This document shows positions 46,131 to 55,075 of a DNA stretch of 64,000 bases, piece by piece (the stretch's first letter is position 1; every line of letters starts with the position of its first letter). The notes beneath the pieces were generated by a model. It saw only the letters and a program-made list of their open reading frames with translations, ran no database searches and was not told the DNA's origin. The position numbers and the translations under genes were made by a program. The stretch lies in assembly GCA_965277415.1 (NCBI GenBank), contig CBDICS010000054.1, forward strand, positions 372,001 through 436,000. The letters are read 5' to 3'. The stretch is from JAHDHW01 sp965277415 (lineage in GTDB: Bacteria > Bacteroidota > Bacteroidia > Chitinophagales > Saprospiraceae).

Positions 46131-46367
46131 TTAATCATTAGGCAATGCATCGAACGTTAGTTTTCTTTCTTCAAACCATTTCTGCATCGAATCTGGTGAT
46201 TTCATTAATTCTTGCATAGCGTTCATTGCTTGGAGGTGTGCTTCATCTCCTTTTTGGAACATTTCCATTCCATGCTTTTTACTAAGTTCAGCAATCTCTT
46301 CAAAAGTTTCAGCTTGGAATACTTTGTCACAAGCTCCTCCTAATTGTTTACAAGTCATTGATTTCAT
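46131..46367 (-). CDS. Small DUF1059-like protein
   Basis: 78 residues starting MKSMTCKQLGGACDKVFQAE, then AELSKKHGMEMFQKGDEAHL. The Cys-x6-Cys N-terminus and the following helix resemble the small DUF1059 proteins, whose function is unknown. No signal peptide. It lies in a minus-strand run with the secreted protein upstream (38 bp gap). Confidence 0.65.
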   Translation of the reverse strand: MKSMTCKQLGGACDKVFQAETFEEIAELSKKHGMEMFQKGDEAHLQAMNAMQELMKSPDSMQKWFEERKLTFDALPND

Positions 46368-46405
46368 TTATAAATTAATTTTATGGTTTAAATGTTTTTT
46401 ATAAT

Positions 46406-47053
46406 TTAATAGGTTAGCCAGTTATTTGTTCCAGAGGAAGTTTCTTCTTTTGGCAACCATTGCAGCCCCTTAATATCAATAAAGTTTGCTACAATTTCAA
46501 ATGCTTTATTTTTATCATCTATTTCTGAGAGAACTCCATTAAATGGAATCGTATTTTCTATTCGGAATTTTTTAAAATTAGTTGTTGGAGCTGTTTCCCA
46601 ATTCAGGTTAACTTCTCCATCAATCGCTACAATAAAGTGTTCCTTATCCTTTATTTTGATTTCAATGTTTGCAATAAAATAATGCGCATCAAAAATATAG
46701 AAGCTTGCAATCCAGTCCTCTAAACTTTCATTATATGCCGACACGTTTTCCCATCTGAATGAATTATTATATTCATAATCTTTACTTTCTTCCAATTGAG
46801 TAAAACTAAATTTTGGAGAGACAGTATTCCCTTGAAAATCACTTGGCTTAGCATAAAGGTCCATCGCCCAACAGAATTCATTATCCTCGGTAATTATACC
46901 AATAATACCTATAGTTTCAAAAGTGAAGTTAGTGGAATCAATTTTATATACACAGTTTTCCATATCTATTGCTGCTTGCGCATTGATACTACCGGTTATT
47001 GAATAAATCAACGCACAAATCAGGACTGTTTTTTTAATATATTTAAAAATCAC
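46406..47053 (-). CDS. Secreted protein of unknown function downstream of the NACHT gene
   Basis: 215 residues with a signal peptide (about 1-26, ending SINAQ) and a beta-rich mature part. I recognise no domain. The start codon is GTG at 47053, only 3 bp from the NACHT stop, so the two are almost certainly cotranscribed. A secreted protein directly coupled to a cytosolic STAND NTPase is unusual, but it may simply be a neighbour in an accessory operon. Confidence 0.6.
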   Translation of the reverse strand: MIFKYIKKTVLICALIYSITGSINAQAAIDMENCVYKIDSTNFTFETIGIIGIITEDNEFCWAMDLYAKPSDFQGNTVSPKFSFTQLEESKDYEYNNSFRWENVSAYNESLEDWIASFYIFDAHYFIANIEIKIKDKEHFIVAIDGEVNLNWETAPTTNFKKFRIENTIPFNGVLSEIDDKNKAFEIVANFIDIKGLQWLPKEETSSGTNNWLTY

Positions 47054-47056
47054 TTT

Positions 47057-49231
47057 TTATTTTTTAGGTGAATTAGCAATTTCAATTTTATCTAAGAATC
47101 CTTTTCTCAAAATCAAATATTCTGGAAATCTATCTATAAATAAAGAGTTCTTAGGAACGACTAAAACTCTAGTAAGTTTAATTAAACTATTTTTCCCTTT
47201 TAAAAAATTAACCTTATCATAGACTCCTTCATCAATATAATAATAATGCAGAAGTTCTTTAGCACAATCTTTTATCTTGAATTCATCAAAGAAATTATCT
47301 AAGATTTTACTTAAGTCATATTCGTTTTTATTGATTTGCTTACGCTCTTCTAGAAGCGTGAATAACCAGAGAAAAGCAAGTCCAAAAGACAGGTCAAAAT
47401 TAAAATTTGGTTTTTCTTCAATCAATCTAATTAAGAATACAGAAAAGAATGAAGCATCATGATTTAGAATATGTTCTTTATTGAAAACTAAATCACAAAA
47501 ATAATCACTTGGCTCTGAGGAAATAGAAATTGCTACGCTTAGTTCATTTGGAATCTTGGATATAAATTTTTCTGGTAAACGAGGAAGTTTAATTAAATAT
47601 AAAGCCGTTAAGTATTCATGAATTGTCTTATGGATAAATTCATATTCTTTATATCTAACTTGTATGAATAAACCCGTTTGAGATTCTATTTCTTGCAGGA
47701 CTATTTTAAAGTCATTGTCTGAGAACTGATATTTCGATTTATACCTGTCGAAAATAGTTTGAATGATTTCTTTTGAAAAGGAAACTTTATTGTATTGAAC
47801 AGTTAAGTCAAAGGCAAGGTTGGTAAGGAAATCTAGTTTTCTATAGTTATCGAAATTAGAGAAAACGGACACTCTAGTTATATTTCTTTGTTCATCCCAC
47901 TCTTCAATCAATAGGTTGACTATCTTTCTATATATCTGAGATGGTCTAATAGGAATTGATCCATATTTCGCAAATAGGGAGCACACATGTGCCAAAATTA
48001 ATGGCTTATTTATTGAATCATAGTAGGATGCTTTTTCTAGCTTTGAAATCAATTCTTTCGCTTTTTCATTATCGTCAAGCCATTTATAAATAAATTTATT
48101 TTTTTGTTTTGAATTTAAAGGACAAATCTCAAAAATTGATGAATTGGGTATCATCATATTAAATTCCCCAATCCTTGATGTCATAATAATTCTGCTTTTG
48201 TCTGTATTTAGAGTAAGGAATTCTAAATCTTTAATAATACCTCTCCTTACCTCTTGATGTGCTTCATCAAAACCATCTAACAGAATGAATGTATTACAAG
48301 TTTCTAATGCTTCAATAACGATCCTCTTGACCTGTCTATAGTATTCGCTTCCTACACTAAAAAGTTCTTGATGATCCGCCCATTTAGCGCTTTCGCCTTT
48401 GAGTTTTTTTACTTTGATTGATAAGCCAAATATTTGAAAAATTTTATCAATTAAAGGATTCCGATTTTCTCCATATATATTTGAATTGGTGTTTAAATCC
48501 CTCAGTCTGATTACAATAGGGAATCTACTTTTAGTAGATAAAAAATCTTTATTGTCAATTATATTGGCGCAAATTCGTTTTAGTGTTGTTGTTTTTCCAG
48601 CACCAGGTTGACCTAATATTATATAGTTTGAATTTTCATTTAGTGTATCAAATAAGTTAATCGTAGTTCTGCTCTCTCTTTCATGCTGTTGGCTAATAGG
48701 TGTGAAATAATAATCTAAATCAATATATACTTCTTTTACTCTTTTTGTTTTATCAATACCTCTAAACATAATTTCTTTGGACCAATTTCTAGCAAAGATA
48801 GAATGGCTTTTCAATGCATACACAAAATCTCTTTCAGTTGATTGAATTGATTTTAAATTACCTCCAACTAGTCTTTTAATCCTTTGATACATTTCAACTG
48901 ATAGTTGATTTCGAGAATCTTCTTCACCTATCGACATCGAATTCTCAATTTCTCTTTCTTTCGAGAGGGCTAATATTTCATAAGAAATTTCTAATAGGGC
49001 ATTATTAATTTGACTTCTTATTAATTCTTTTTCACCAAATGAAATAGTATTTCTTACTTCATTGACCTTATACCTATTATACCTCGCTGAGACCAATGTC
49101 GAAGTCTTAATTATCTCTTCAGGAATCCTCATTTCTTCTAGGTAAGAAATGTCCAGACATTCAATGGCCTCTTCAATTTGATTAACTCTCACACACTCAT
49201 TTATTTTTTCTGATAGCGACGCTAATTCCAT
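47057..49231 (-). CDS. EAD11-NACHT STAND NTPase (putative defence or signalling protein)
   Basis: 724 residues. The N-terminal ~90 residues (VNQIEEAIECLDISYLEE ... TLVSARYNRYKVNEVRN ... RSQINNALLEISYEIL) match effector-associated domain 11, a Death-like adaptor module. The NACHT ATPase follows: Walker A GQPGAGKTT at 207-215, FPIVIRLRDLN near 237-247, Walker B FILLDGFDEA at 315-324, and IIMTSRIGEF as sensor 1. The remaining ~370 residues are helical with no LRR, WD or TPR signature, so the sensor is not recognised. Such proteins act as NLR-like anti-phage sensors or signalling hubs; the effector that EAD11 would recruit is not in the window. It lies 82 bp from a 315-residue unknown. Confidence 0.82.
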   Translation of the reverse strand: MELASLSEKINECVRVNQIEEAIECLDISYLEEMRIPEEIIKTSTLVSARYNRYKVNEVRNTISFGEKELIRSQINNALLEISYEILALSKEREIENSMSIGEEDSRNQLSVEMYQRIKRLVGGNLKSIQSTERDFVYALKSHSIFARNWSKEIMFRGIDKTKRVKEVYIDLDYYFTPISQQHERESRTTINLFDTLNENSNYIILGQPGAGKTTTLKRICANIIDNKDFLSTKSRFPIVIRLRDLNTNSNIYGENRNPLIDKIFQIFGLSIKVKKLKGESAKWADHQELFSVGSEYYRQVKRIVIEALETCNTFILLDGFDEAHQEVRRGIIKDLEFLTLNTDKSRIIMTSRIGEFNMMIPNSSIFEICPLNSKQKNKFIYKWLDDNEKAKELISKLEKASYYDSINKPLILAHVCSLFAKYGSIPIRPSQIYRKIVNLLIEEWDEQRNITRVSVFSNFDNYRKLDFLTNLAFDLTVQYNKVSFSKEIIQTIFDRYKSKYQFSDNDFKIVLQEIESQTGLFIQVRYKEYEFIHKTIHEYLTALYLIKLPRLPEKFISKIPNELSVAISISSEPSDYFCDLVFNKEHILNHDASFFSVFLIRLIEEKPNFNFDLSFGLAFLWLFTLLEERKQINKNEYDLSKILDNFFDEFKIKDCAKELLHYYYIDEGVYDKVNFLKGKNSLIKLTRVLVVPKNSLFIDRFPEYLILRKGFLDKIEIANSPKK

Positions 49232-49313
49232 TTGTACTTTTATTGTGACTTTAGGGATAGTGTATCATATTAAATAGCTATTGCCTTTCATTGACTAATT
49301 ATTAGCATCCATT

Positions 49314-50261
49314 CTAATTTTTCCAGAATTCCCACCATCTTACATTTTTACTTTCTTTCTGGGCTAAGGGTTCTTTTGCTTTATTCGAAGTCTTACTTTC
49401 GATTGCGATATTCTTTCTATTCAGATAGTTCCCAATTTTTCTAACTGAATTCAAAATTTTCTCGTAATCTTCCTCTCTCAATTCTTCAATAATATATTGA
49501 AACTCATCAATTAATTTGATCTTCTCATTTTTAATCTTCGACATCATTGTGTAAGGTATTTCTGAGTATGTATTATTCTTTAAGTCTAGAAATATAATGG
49601 TATCTGCAATAGTTAGAAATTGATTGCCATGAGAATAGAATGTAACTACTTCTTTTACATGACCCGTTTTCTTATCTTGAAAGGTTTGGATTTTTGGTAT
49701 CACATACTTAGATCTATCAAAAAACTGAGTGTTTCGTATGAGATCTAACAAACTATAATAATAGCTTTCTACACTGGTAGCATCTAGTTTTTTATGAATC
49801 TTACGTCCAATAAAGTAATTCATATAACACACCCAAAATGCAAATGTTCCAGTCTTACTTCCCAATTTTTCTTTAATTTGTTTTATTCCAAAAGTCTTAA
49901 TATTATCTATCCAAGTTGAATTATACACTTCATCTATTTCTTCAATACTGAATTGTTTTGCTGAATCTTCCGGAGTAATTAAAGACTCTGTTATTTTAGC
50001 AATACATTGAGTTGTCTGAATAGCTAGTTTTATATCATCTTCACTCGAAATAATTCTGATTTTAACTGAATATACATCATCTTTATACTCTACAAATACT
50101 CCTCTTACCGATTCATTCGCGATAAATAGTGTAGTTTTAGTAATTTTTTCCTCAGAGTCAATTGAGTTATTGGTATACTCAATACAGTCAATACCTAACT
50201 CTTTTGAAAGCGTTTTATAGTTTATATACTGCTTAGATTTTATTTGAAAGCTAAAACTCAT
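49314..50261 (-). CDS. Protein of unknown function upstream of the NACHT gene
   Basis: 315 residues, cytosolic, Lys/Glu/Ile-rich. It opens MSFSFQIKSKQYINYKTLSK and ends KNVRWWEFWKN, a basic-aromatic tail that may bind membrane or partner. The middle (about 105-165) reads DEVYNSTWIDNIKTFGIK and SYYYSLLDLIRN. No known domain is recognised. Same strand and 82 bp before the NACHT gene, so cotranscription and a joint function are possible but unproven. Confidence 0.6.
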   Translation of the reverse strand: MSFSFQIKSKQYINYKTLSKELGIDCIEYTNNSIDSEEKITKTTLFIANESVRGVFVEYKDDVYSVKIRIISSEDDIKLAIQTTQCIAKITESLITPEDSAKQFSIEEIDEVYNSTWIDNIKTFGIKQIKEKLGSKTGTFAFWVCYMNYFIGRKIHKKLDATSVESYYYSLLDLIRNTQFFDRSKYVIPKIQTFQDKKTGHVKEVVTFYSHGNQFLTIADTIIFLDLKNNTYSEIPYTMMSKIKNEKIKLIDEFQYIIEELREEDYEKILNSVRKIGNYLNRKNIAIESKTSNKAKEPLAQKESKNVRWWEFWKN

Positions 50262-50442
50262 TTTATATCTAGTCTTACTAGTTTATATTTTATTAGAGGT
50301 CGAATTCAATTCACTATAAACCTATTAAGCGTTTAATTTGATTGTCGTTTCTTGCTTTCATACGTTTTCAAACTTACTTCGATTTTCTCCTAATAGTAAA
50401 TATACGAAACCATACTCTTTTAGTACTTATCTATGGTCTAGT

Positions 50443-50739
50443 TTAAGGGATATTAGTGAAATGGTTTCTTTGTTGAAAGAAATGTCTGTTGTCGTCAAAA
50501 CTTATTGTAATGTTAAGAACAAAACTAGCGGTATTTATTTTTATCACTTTAGAAAGTGAGGTATCGAACAGGTTAGGGAAATGATAAAATTGTAGAACTT
50601 CTCCTTCATGAAAATTAAGCCACGAATCTATTAACGATTCTAGGACATATACTTCCGGTGTCATCAAATTTGTAGTCGTTAACACAGGATAACCTTTAGA
50701 GGCAATCATATGGTTTATTTTCAATTTCGGTAATTTCAT
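50443..50739 (-). pseudogene. Possible frameshifted continuation of the small lipoprotein
   Basis: In this frame the sequence reads coding-like from about IASKGYPVLTTTNLMTPEVY to LQFYHFPNLFDTSLSKV, but no credible start exists: its ATG lies inside the lipoprotein frame at 50739. The lipoprotein stops at 50696 in another frame. The simplest reading is one ancestral gene broken by a frameshift, or a decayed fragment. Confidence is low. Confidence 0.35.
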
Positions 50740-50884
50740 CTTCAGTAACTACACTAGATTTATTCTCTACCTCTTTATTTGATATCGAATTGTCCTTTTT
50801 ACTTTTATTGGCACAAGCAAAAAATAGAATTATTAATATTAGTGTTGGAATTAATTCTTTTAATAATAATAACAATTTATTCAT
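50696..50884 (-). CDS. Short putative lipoprotein (62 residues)
   Basis: The signal ends LILFFACANKSKKDNS, with the lipidated Cys near residue 24. The mature part is a low-complexity charged tail ending at PYDCL. It may be only the N-terminal piece of a frameshifted gene (see 50443-50739). Its start overlaps the stop of the membrane protein gene upstream (50877). Confidence 0.45.
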   Translation of the reverse strand: MNKLLLLLKELIPTLILIILFFACANKSKKDNSISNKEVENKSSVVTEDEITEIENKPYDCL

Positions 50885-51221
50885 TTGAATATGGATAGAT
50901 TTGTTTACGAATCAAAATAACAACTGTAGAAAGAAACCAAAAACAACAGGAAAACATTATTAGATAAACAAGATAAAATGTTGCCCAAATTCTAAGATAC
51001 ATTAACCAGTTTTCTGTCCAATATTTTTCAATAAATATAAAATCATCAATGACTATATAGACCCAATAAGCAATAGAAAATAATGCTGCCAGATATTTAA
51101 ATAGTCTTAAGGCTTTTCGAAAATCTTTTCCCATATTTAAATTTCCTTTGGATTCTAAAAGGACCGATTTGAGTTTATTTTTACTCTTATCCAAATAATT
51201 AATTTTTAGTTTGTCTTTCAT
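50877..51221 (-). CDS. Small two-helix membrane protein of unknown function
   Basis: 114 residues from the ATG at 51221 (MKDKLKINYLDKSKN); the frame is open to a GTG at 51290. Basic N-terminus followed by two membrane helices (about LFKYLAALFSIAYWVYIVI and LVYLIMFSCCFWFLSTVVIL). No known family. The gene 3' end overlaps the short lipoprotein frame. Confidence 0.5.
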   Translation of the reverse strand: MKDKLKINYLDKSKNKLKSVLLESKGNLNMGKDFRKALRLFKYLAALFSIAYWVYIVIDDFIFIEKYWTENWLMYLRIWATFYLVYLIMFSCCFWFLSTVVILIRKQIYPYSNE

Positions 51222-51345
51222 CTTTGAGATGTTTTTCTTTTCATCGAGAGTCGATGTCTTATTCCAATTGTATATTGTATAAGAAGTCACTACCTAGTGT
51301 TTTATTCACCCATCATTTCTTTCGGAAACTTATCACTTATAAGGT

Positions 51346-51492
51346 TCAATTGAATCTGATGTTCCAACCAAGCTTACTATGTGTAAACCAAAATTTAGTT
51401 GTAATCTCAGGATTAATAAAAGCTTCAAAAACCTCTTGGATAGGTTTTCTAATAAGCATCTCAGTTTTTGCAGTATCAATTGGTCTTGTCAT
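51346..51492 (-). pseudogene. Truncated AHSA1/SRPBCC-like gene (N-terminal remnant)
   Basis: Read from the ATG at 51492: MTRPIDTAKTEMLIRKPIQE, then VFEAFINPEITTKFWFTHS and a stop at 51346, giving 48 residues. The pattern P-x-VFEAFINPEITTKFWFT is that of AHSA1-type SRPBCC proteins (about 150 residues in full). After FTHS the homology stops, so the rest has been lost or frame-shifted away. The plus-strand ORF over this region is its antisense shadow. Confidence 0.65.
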
Positions 51493-51566
51493 AGTAGTTT
51501 ATTTTTTCATATTCTTTTTCAATCGGATTTTTAAAAAGGTTTAACTGATCCATTTATCTAGTGACT

Positions 51567-52091
51567 TTATTTTCTAAGTCCAATAAGTTCATCTATAAAA
51601 TCATTAACGTTTAACTCTTTTAGTTCCGCATATACTTTTTTGTTTTGTTTTGCTTTTTCCGCTAAGTCATATTTTATTCTTTGGTATTCTACTCTTGCAA
51701 ATTCATTCTTTCTCAAAACATCCCGAAATAAAATGTGCCGTTTTAATGCTTCACTATTATTTGGACAGACATATAAATGATGTTTTATACTATCTAAAAC
51801 CTCATTTTTAATACATCCTTTTCTCTTGAATACTTCACGACCTTCAATACCTTGATTTTCATTATGATAATATCCAATCCGCTCTAATCTAACTTTAATT
51901 TTATCCAATTCGGATTCAGTGTAATAAATAATATCAATATCAATTATTGGTTTTGAATCCAAGTCGGGTACTGATGTACTTCCAATATATTCTATGTGGT
52001 ATTCAAGGTTATTCAATGCAGATTGTAATTCAACCTTTATTTCATCAAATGCTTTAATCCAGGCTATATTATATTTTTCGATTAGCATCAT
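51567..52091 (-). CDS. GrpB/UPF0157-family nucleotidyltransferase-like protein
   Basis: 174 residues from MMLIEKYNIAWIKAF (start 52091 or 52088). Family landmarks: YIGSTSVPDLDSKPIIDIDI, and the closing HLYVCPNNSEALKRHILFRD. The frame extends upstream to 52133, but those codons lie in a GTCATT/AATGAC repeat-like sequence and are unlikely to be used. The family has a nucleotidyltransferase fold with unclear substrate. Mixed accessory neighbourhood. Confidence 0.8.
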   Translation of the reverse strand: MMLIEKYNIAWIKAFDEIKVELQSALNNLEYHIEYIGSTSVPDLDSKPIIDIDIIYYTESELDKIKVRLERIGYYHNENQGIEGREVFKRKGCIKNEVLDSIKHHLYVCPNNSEALKRHILFRDVLRKNEFARVEYQRIKYDLAEKAKQNKKVYAELKELNVNDFIDELIGLRK

Positions 52092-52198
52092 TTCTTTTTT
52101 ATTAACAAGAAAGACGGATTTGTCATTCGTCAATAGTCATTGAGCCCTTGCCTAATGACCACTGACTTATGACACTTTACTAAAGGATACCTCATTAT

Positions 52199-52984
52199 CT
52201 ATTCCGCATCATTCAGCCACTTTAAAACTTCTTCAAAATAGATATCTTGGAGCTTATTAAACCTTGTAACGTTTGGAATATGATTGACTTCTAATAAGTG
52301 TTTTTCCCCATTCGTTCCAACAATATAATCATTTGCGATCATCTGTAATCCAAAATGTTTTTTTATTGATAATGTATCTTCTAATAAGTCAGCATCAATT
52401 TCCATAATCGATGCTTTGGAATCATGAATTGATTTCAACCAATCACTTCCCTCAAGGTTTATTTGAAGATGTCTTTCTCCAATTGAGACTATCCGAACTG
52501 AATCCCCTTCGAAGTATGGTTCAATAACTGATGCTTCTTGACTATACCATTTTTGATCGAATCTAATTTTATTCTCACCACAATGCCAATTCCCCCACTT
52601 TCCTACAGTCATCTTATCGACGCCTATTTCAGTCTCTGGAGACACCATCCCTCTCTTACTATTAAATCGACTAACACGAAGTGCTCTTGCCAAACAAGGT
52701 AGTTTCAATCTACAGTCCATCATACCCAAAGCATTCGGATAACAATCACCTCCCCAAATAGCTAAGCCTGTTATAATGTCAAAATCATTCTCAAATATTC
52801 CATGAAAGATGACTTTGTCAACTTTCAACATACCAATCCCATTGCTTCTTTCTATATACAAAACGCCTTCTTCTACATAAAACTTTGGAACCATATCATG
52901 CATAACAATTGGGCCGAAATAGCTTTCTCTTATCCTTTTTACAATTGGTCGATCTAATCCAATAATACATAAACGAGGTCTCAT
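52199..52984 (-). CDS. ATP-grasp-like protein
   Basis: 261 residues, cytosolic. The C-terminal half follows the ATP-grasp pattern: VIEPYFEGDSVRIVSIG (about 153-169), IANDYIVGTNGEKHLLEVNHI (about 217-237) with the D...E-x-N metal ligands. The N-terminal half is probably the pre-ATP domain, beginning RPRLCIIGLDRP. Such enzymes form peptide or amide bonds using an acyl-phosphate; the substrate is unknown. No obvious peptide substrate gene is adjacent. Confidence 0.65.
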   Translation of the reverse strand: MRPRLCIIGLDRPIVKRIRESYFGPIVMHDMVPKFYVEEGVLYIERSNGIGMLKVDKVIFHGIFENDFDIITGLAIWGGDCYPNALGMMDCRLKLPCLARALRVSRFNSKRGMVSPETEIGVDKMTVGKWGNWHCGENKIRFDQKWYSQEASVIEPYFEGDSVRIVSIGERHLQINLEGSDWLKSIHDSKASIMEIDADLLEDTLSIKKHFGLQMIANDYIVGTNGEKHLLEVNHIPNVTRFNKLQDIYFEEVLKWLNDAE

Positions 52985-53078
52985 TTTTGATAATGATTTT
53001 TAGGTTTTTAAATAAATATCAGTCCTCTAACAGTTTTGTCGAATAAAAAAATTCCGTTTTACTGTTCTTATATTTATT

Positions 53079-53116
53079 CTTAGCTGGACTTTTTAAATAG
53101 CTAAAGTCCAGCTAAG
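53079..53116. terminator. Perfect stem-loop (14 bp)
   Basis: CTTAGCTGGACTTT (53079-53092) pairs perfectly with AAAGTCCAGCTAAG (53103-53116), loop 10 nt. There is no long T-run after either arm. On the minus strand it lies downstream of the remnant at 53169 and could be its terminator. Confidence 0.55.
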
Positions 53117-53168
53117 CCTATGAAAACCTTTACTATGTACCTCTTTATAGTAGGTGATATCCTATATT

Positions 53169-53291
53169 TTAATCCGTATCAGTAATTACTAAAACTGCAT
53201 ACTTATTAGTTTTTTCATTAATTCCAATTATTCCCAAATCAAGCCACTCATTGATAAACCAATCATTGTCACAGCTAAACTCTGTCCATTT
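53169..53291 (-). pseudogene. C-terminal gene remnant
   Basis: Open frame of 40 codons ending in a stop at 53169: KWTEFSCDNDWFINEWLDLG, then IIGINEKTNKYAVLVITDTD. It is bounded upstream by a TAA at 53292 and has no start, so it looks like the tail of a lost gene. I do not recognise the family. Confidence 0.5.
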
Positions 53292-53387
53292 TTACTTTAT
53301 TGACTTTAGAATATTATCTTGAGGATAAGAATAGACTTTTTTCTTAGCAAGAATCTAATATTAGAACATTAAACAAATAACTAAAAG

Positions 53388-53639
53388 ATGGGACCTTTTA
53401 TTTTTTTTGAAATCATTATTCTTATCCTTTTTAGCGTATTCTTATTTACTGTAGGAATAATCTTACGAAGAAATAAATCTCTATTAAAGTATTTGAGAAT
53501 AGATGTGAAATATAAGAAAAAAGATAGTGATTCAATAAAAGATATAGATGGATTAATTTCCTTTTGCGGAAAGGTTTTACAATGGATATCAGTTATAATT
53601 ATAATTGCGCAATTCTCTAAAATAAGTCTGCTAATGTAG
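53388..53639 (+). CDS. Small membrane protein of unknown function
   Basis: 83 residues with two hydrophobic helices (about 4-26 and 63-83) and a charged central loop (LRRNKSLLKYLRIDVKYKKK). The only plus-strand gene in this part. Its frame is intact, but the family is unknown and its short length makes it uncertain. Confidence 0.4.
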   Translation: MGPFIFFEIIILILFSVFLFTVGIILRRNKSLLKYLRIDVKYKKKDSDSIKDIDGLISFCGKVLQWISVIIIIAQFSKISLLM

Positions 53640-53662
53640 TTTTTAGAGATTGTCAGGTATTA

Positions 53663-53820
53663 AGAGACAGAGCATTAATAAAGTCCGATATGGACTTGTT
53701 CTCTTTGCACTATACTTCCTCAAAAAAATAAGCCATAGAAGGACTATGCCTTATTTTTTTGACTCGTTTAGTACAACGATAACGTCGTCTAATCTGGACA
53801 CTTATTAATACCCCGTCCTT
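53663..53820 (+). repeat. ~158-bp hairpin repeat, copy 2 (3' of thioredoxin-TPR gene)
   Basis: Aligns with 43685-43843. The hairpin arms are 53722-53738 and 53744-53760, 16 of 17 paired. Its sequence differs from copy 1 in the middle of the stem (TAAG/CTTA instead of CTGG/CCAG), but pairing is kept. The right end overlaps the stop codon of the thioredoxin gene (53819-53821). Confidence 0.8.
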
Positions 53821-55000
53821 AAAGTTTTTTTATATCCTCCAACAATTTTGTTGTTGCAGCATACCCTTCGGGACTAAAACCCTCTTCTTTCGCTAACTCA
53901 ATCGCCTTAGTAGCAGCCTTCATTGCTTTTTCTTTTTTACCGAGTTTATAATACAGCGCAGCCATAGTATCATGATTATAAAATGCAGGTTCAAGTTTAG
54001 CAGATTTTTCTGCAAATTTCACGACTTTTTTAAGGTACTTCTTTTTATCAACTACTGTATAAAAAGTCCAGGCCACCTCATTGAGTTCCATTGGATCATT
54101 TGATTTGTATTTTTTATAATGCTTGAGGCTTGCTTTTGCATAATTTAATCTATCTCCAATGCTTCGATAATGGGCTATCTTATATTCGGAAACTAATTGA
54201 TCTGCCTTTTCAGGATAAGCTTTTTTATATAGCGCTTTTACTTCAGAAATCGGAACTGTTTTTTCTTCAGTACTATTTTTAGCAATTTCATCATAGACAA
54301 TAGTTCGTATTCTATTTCGTACTTCGGTCTCTCCAAACTGCTTGATGTAATCATTGCGATTTTTAGTCAGGTGGTCGAACAATTTAGAATCTGCTCCTCC
54401 AACATATTGAAAAACAAATGCGCGGTTATCCTTTGTATTCCAATCTTTTTGAGTTTCCATATAGGCTTCAGCAACCGGTACATGAGTACCATCAAAAGAA
54501 GCTGCTCTAAGTGTTGTATAGTCTTTTAGGAATTGGGCATCTCGGTCTCCATTTTTAAATCGACGTTCGAGTGTCGCTAATTGTTTAGATGGATCAAGTG
54601 CTGCATTAGCAAGCTTTATAAGATCTTCTGGATTATGAAAGCCTGCTGCACGATGAATTAAGGAACCATCAGAAGCAATAAACAATAAAGTGGGATATTG
54701 GGCCACTTTATACTTTTGTGCCAATTGAGGGCCTTGCCCTTTTTCCATGTCAATGGTATAGTTTATAAAAGATTGATTATAATAATCTGCGACTTTCTTA
54801 TTGGGGAAAACTTCTTTGACCATTTGTTTACATGGCCCGCACCAAGTCGTATAAGCATCAACGAAAATAAGTTTGTTTTCCTGTTTCGCCTTTTGGAGCA
54901 CTTCAGGCCAATCCGTTTTTTGAAATTTAATACCACTTTGTGCAAGTAGCAATGATTGGCTTAATAATAAAGTAAGCATCAGAATAATTCCTTTTTGCAT
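53819..55000 (-). CDS. Exported thioredoxin-fold protein with TPR-like C-terminus (copy 1)
   Basis: 393 residues from the ATG at 55000; the longer frame begins with TTG. A signal peptide is followed by a thioredoxin domain with the redox motif WCGPC, the first Cys at residue 54 of this start, then a helical C-terminal region with TPR-like repeats (KLEPAFYNHDTMAALYYKLG, EKAMKAATKAIELAKEEGF). Periplasmic disulfide reductase or thiol chaperone role is likely. Tandem paralogue of the next gene, 75 bp apart. Confidence 0.85.
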   Translation of the reverse strand: MQKGIILMLTLLLSQSLLLAQSGIKFQKTDWPEVLQKAKQENKLIFVDAYTTWCGPCKQMVKEVFPNKKVADYYNQSFINYTIDMEKGQGPQLAQKYKVAQYPTLLFIASDGSLIHRAAGFHNPEDLIKLANAALDPSKQLATLERRFKNGDRDAQFLKDYTTLRAASFDGTHVPVAEAYMETQKDWNTKDNRAFVFQYVGGADSKLFDHLTKNRNDYIKQFGETEVRNRIRTIVYDEIAKNSTEEKTVPISEVKALYKKAYPEKADQLVSEYKIAHYRSIGDRLNYAKASLKHYKKYKSNDPMELNEVAWTFYTVVDKKKYLKKVVKFAEKSAKLEPAFYNHDTMAALYYKLGKKEKAMKAATKAIELAKEEGFSPEGYAATTKLLEDIKKL

Positions 55001-55075
55001 GTATGAGATTATTTTAAAAATCAGTTCTTTGATCAATATCTTTAAAAGTATAACATGAATGAATCAAGGTGAAAT

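Larger units (their letters stand above)
52985..53387. other. Accessory intergenic region with a hairpin and a gene remnant
   Basis: 403 bp without an intact gene. It holds a perfect 14-bp stem-loop (53079-53116) and a 40-codon minus-strand remnant (53169-53291), both listed separately. The remnant has no start. Confidence 0.5.

Noticed and set aside
51224..51544. Plus-strand ORF of 106 residues
   Set aside because: The minus strand here reads a recognisable SRPBCC N-terminus; the plus-strand ORF is its shadow.
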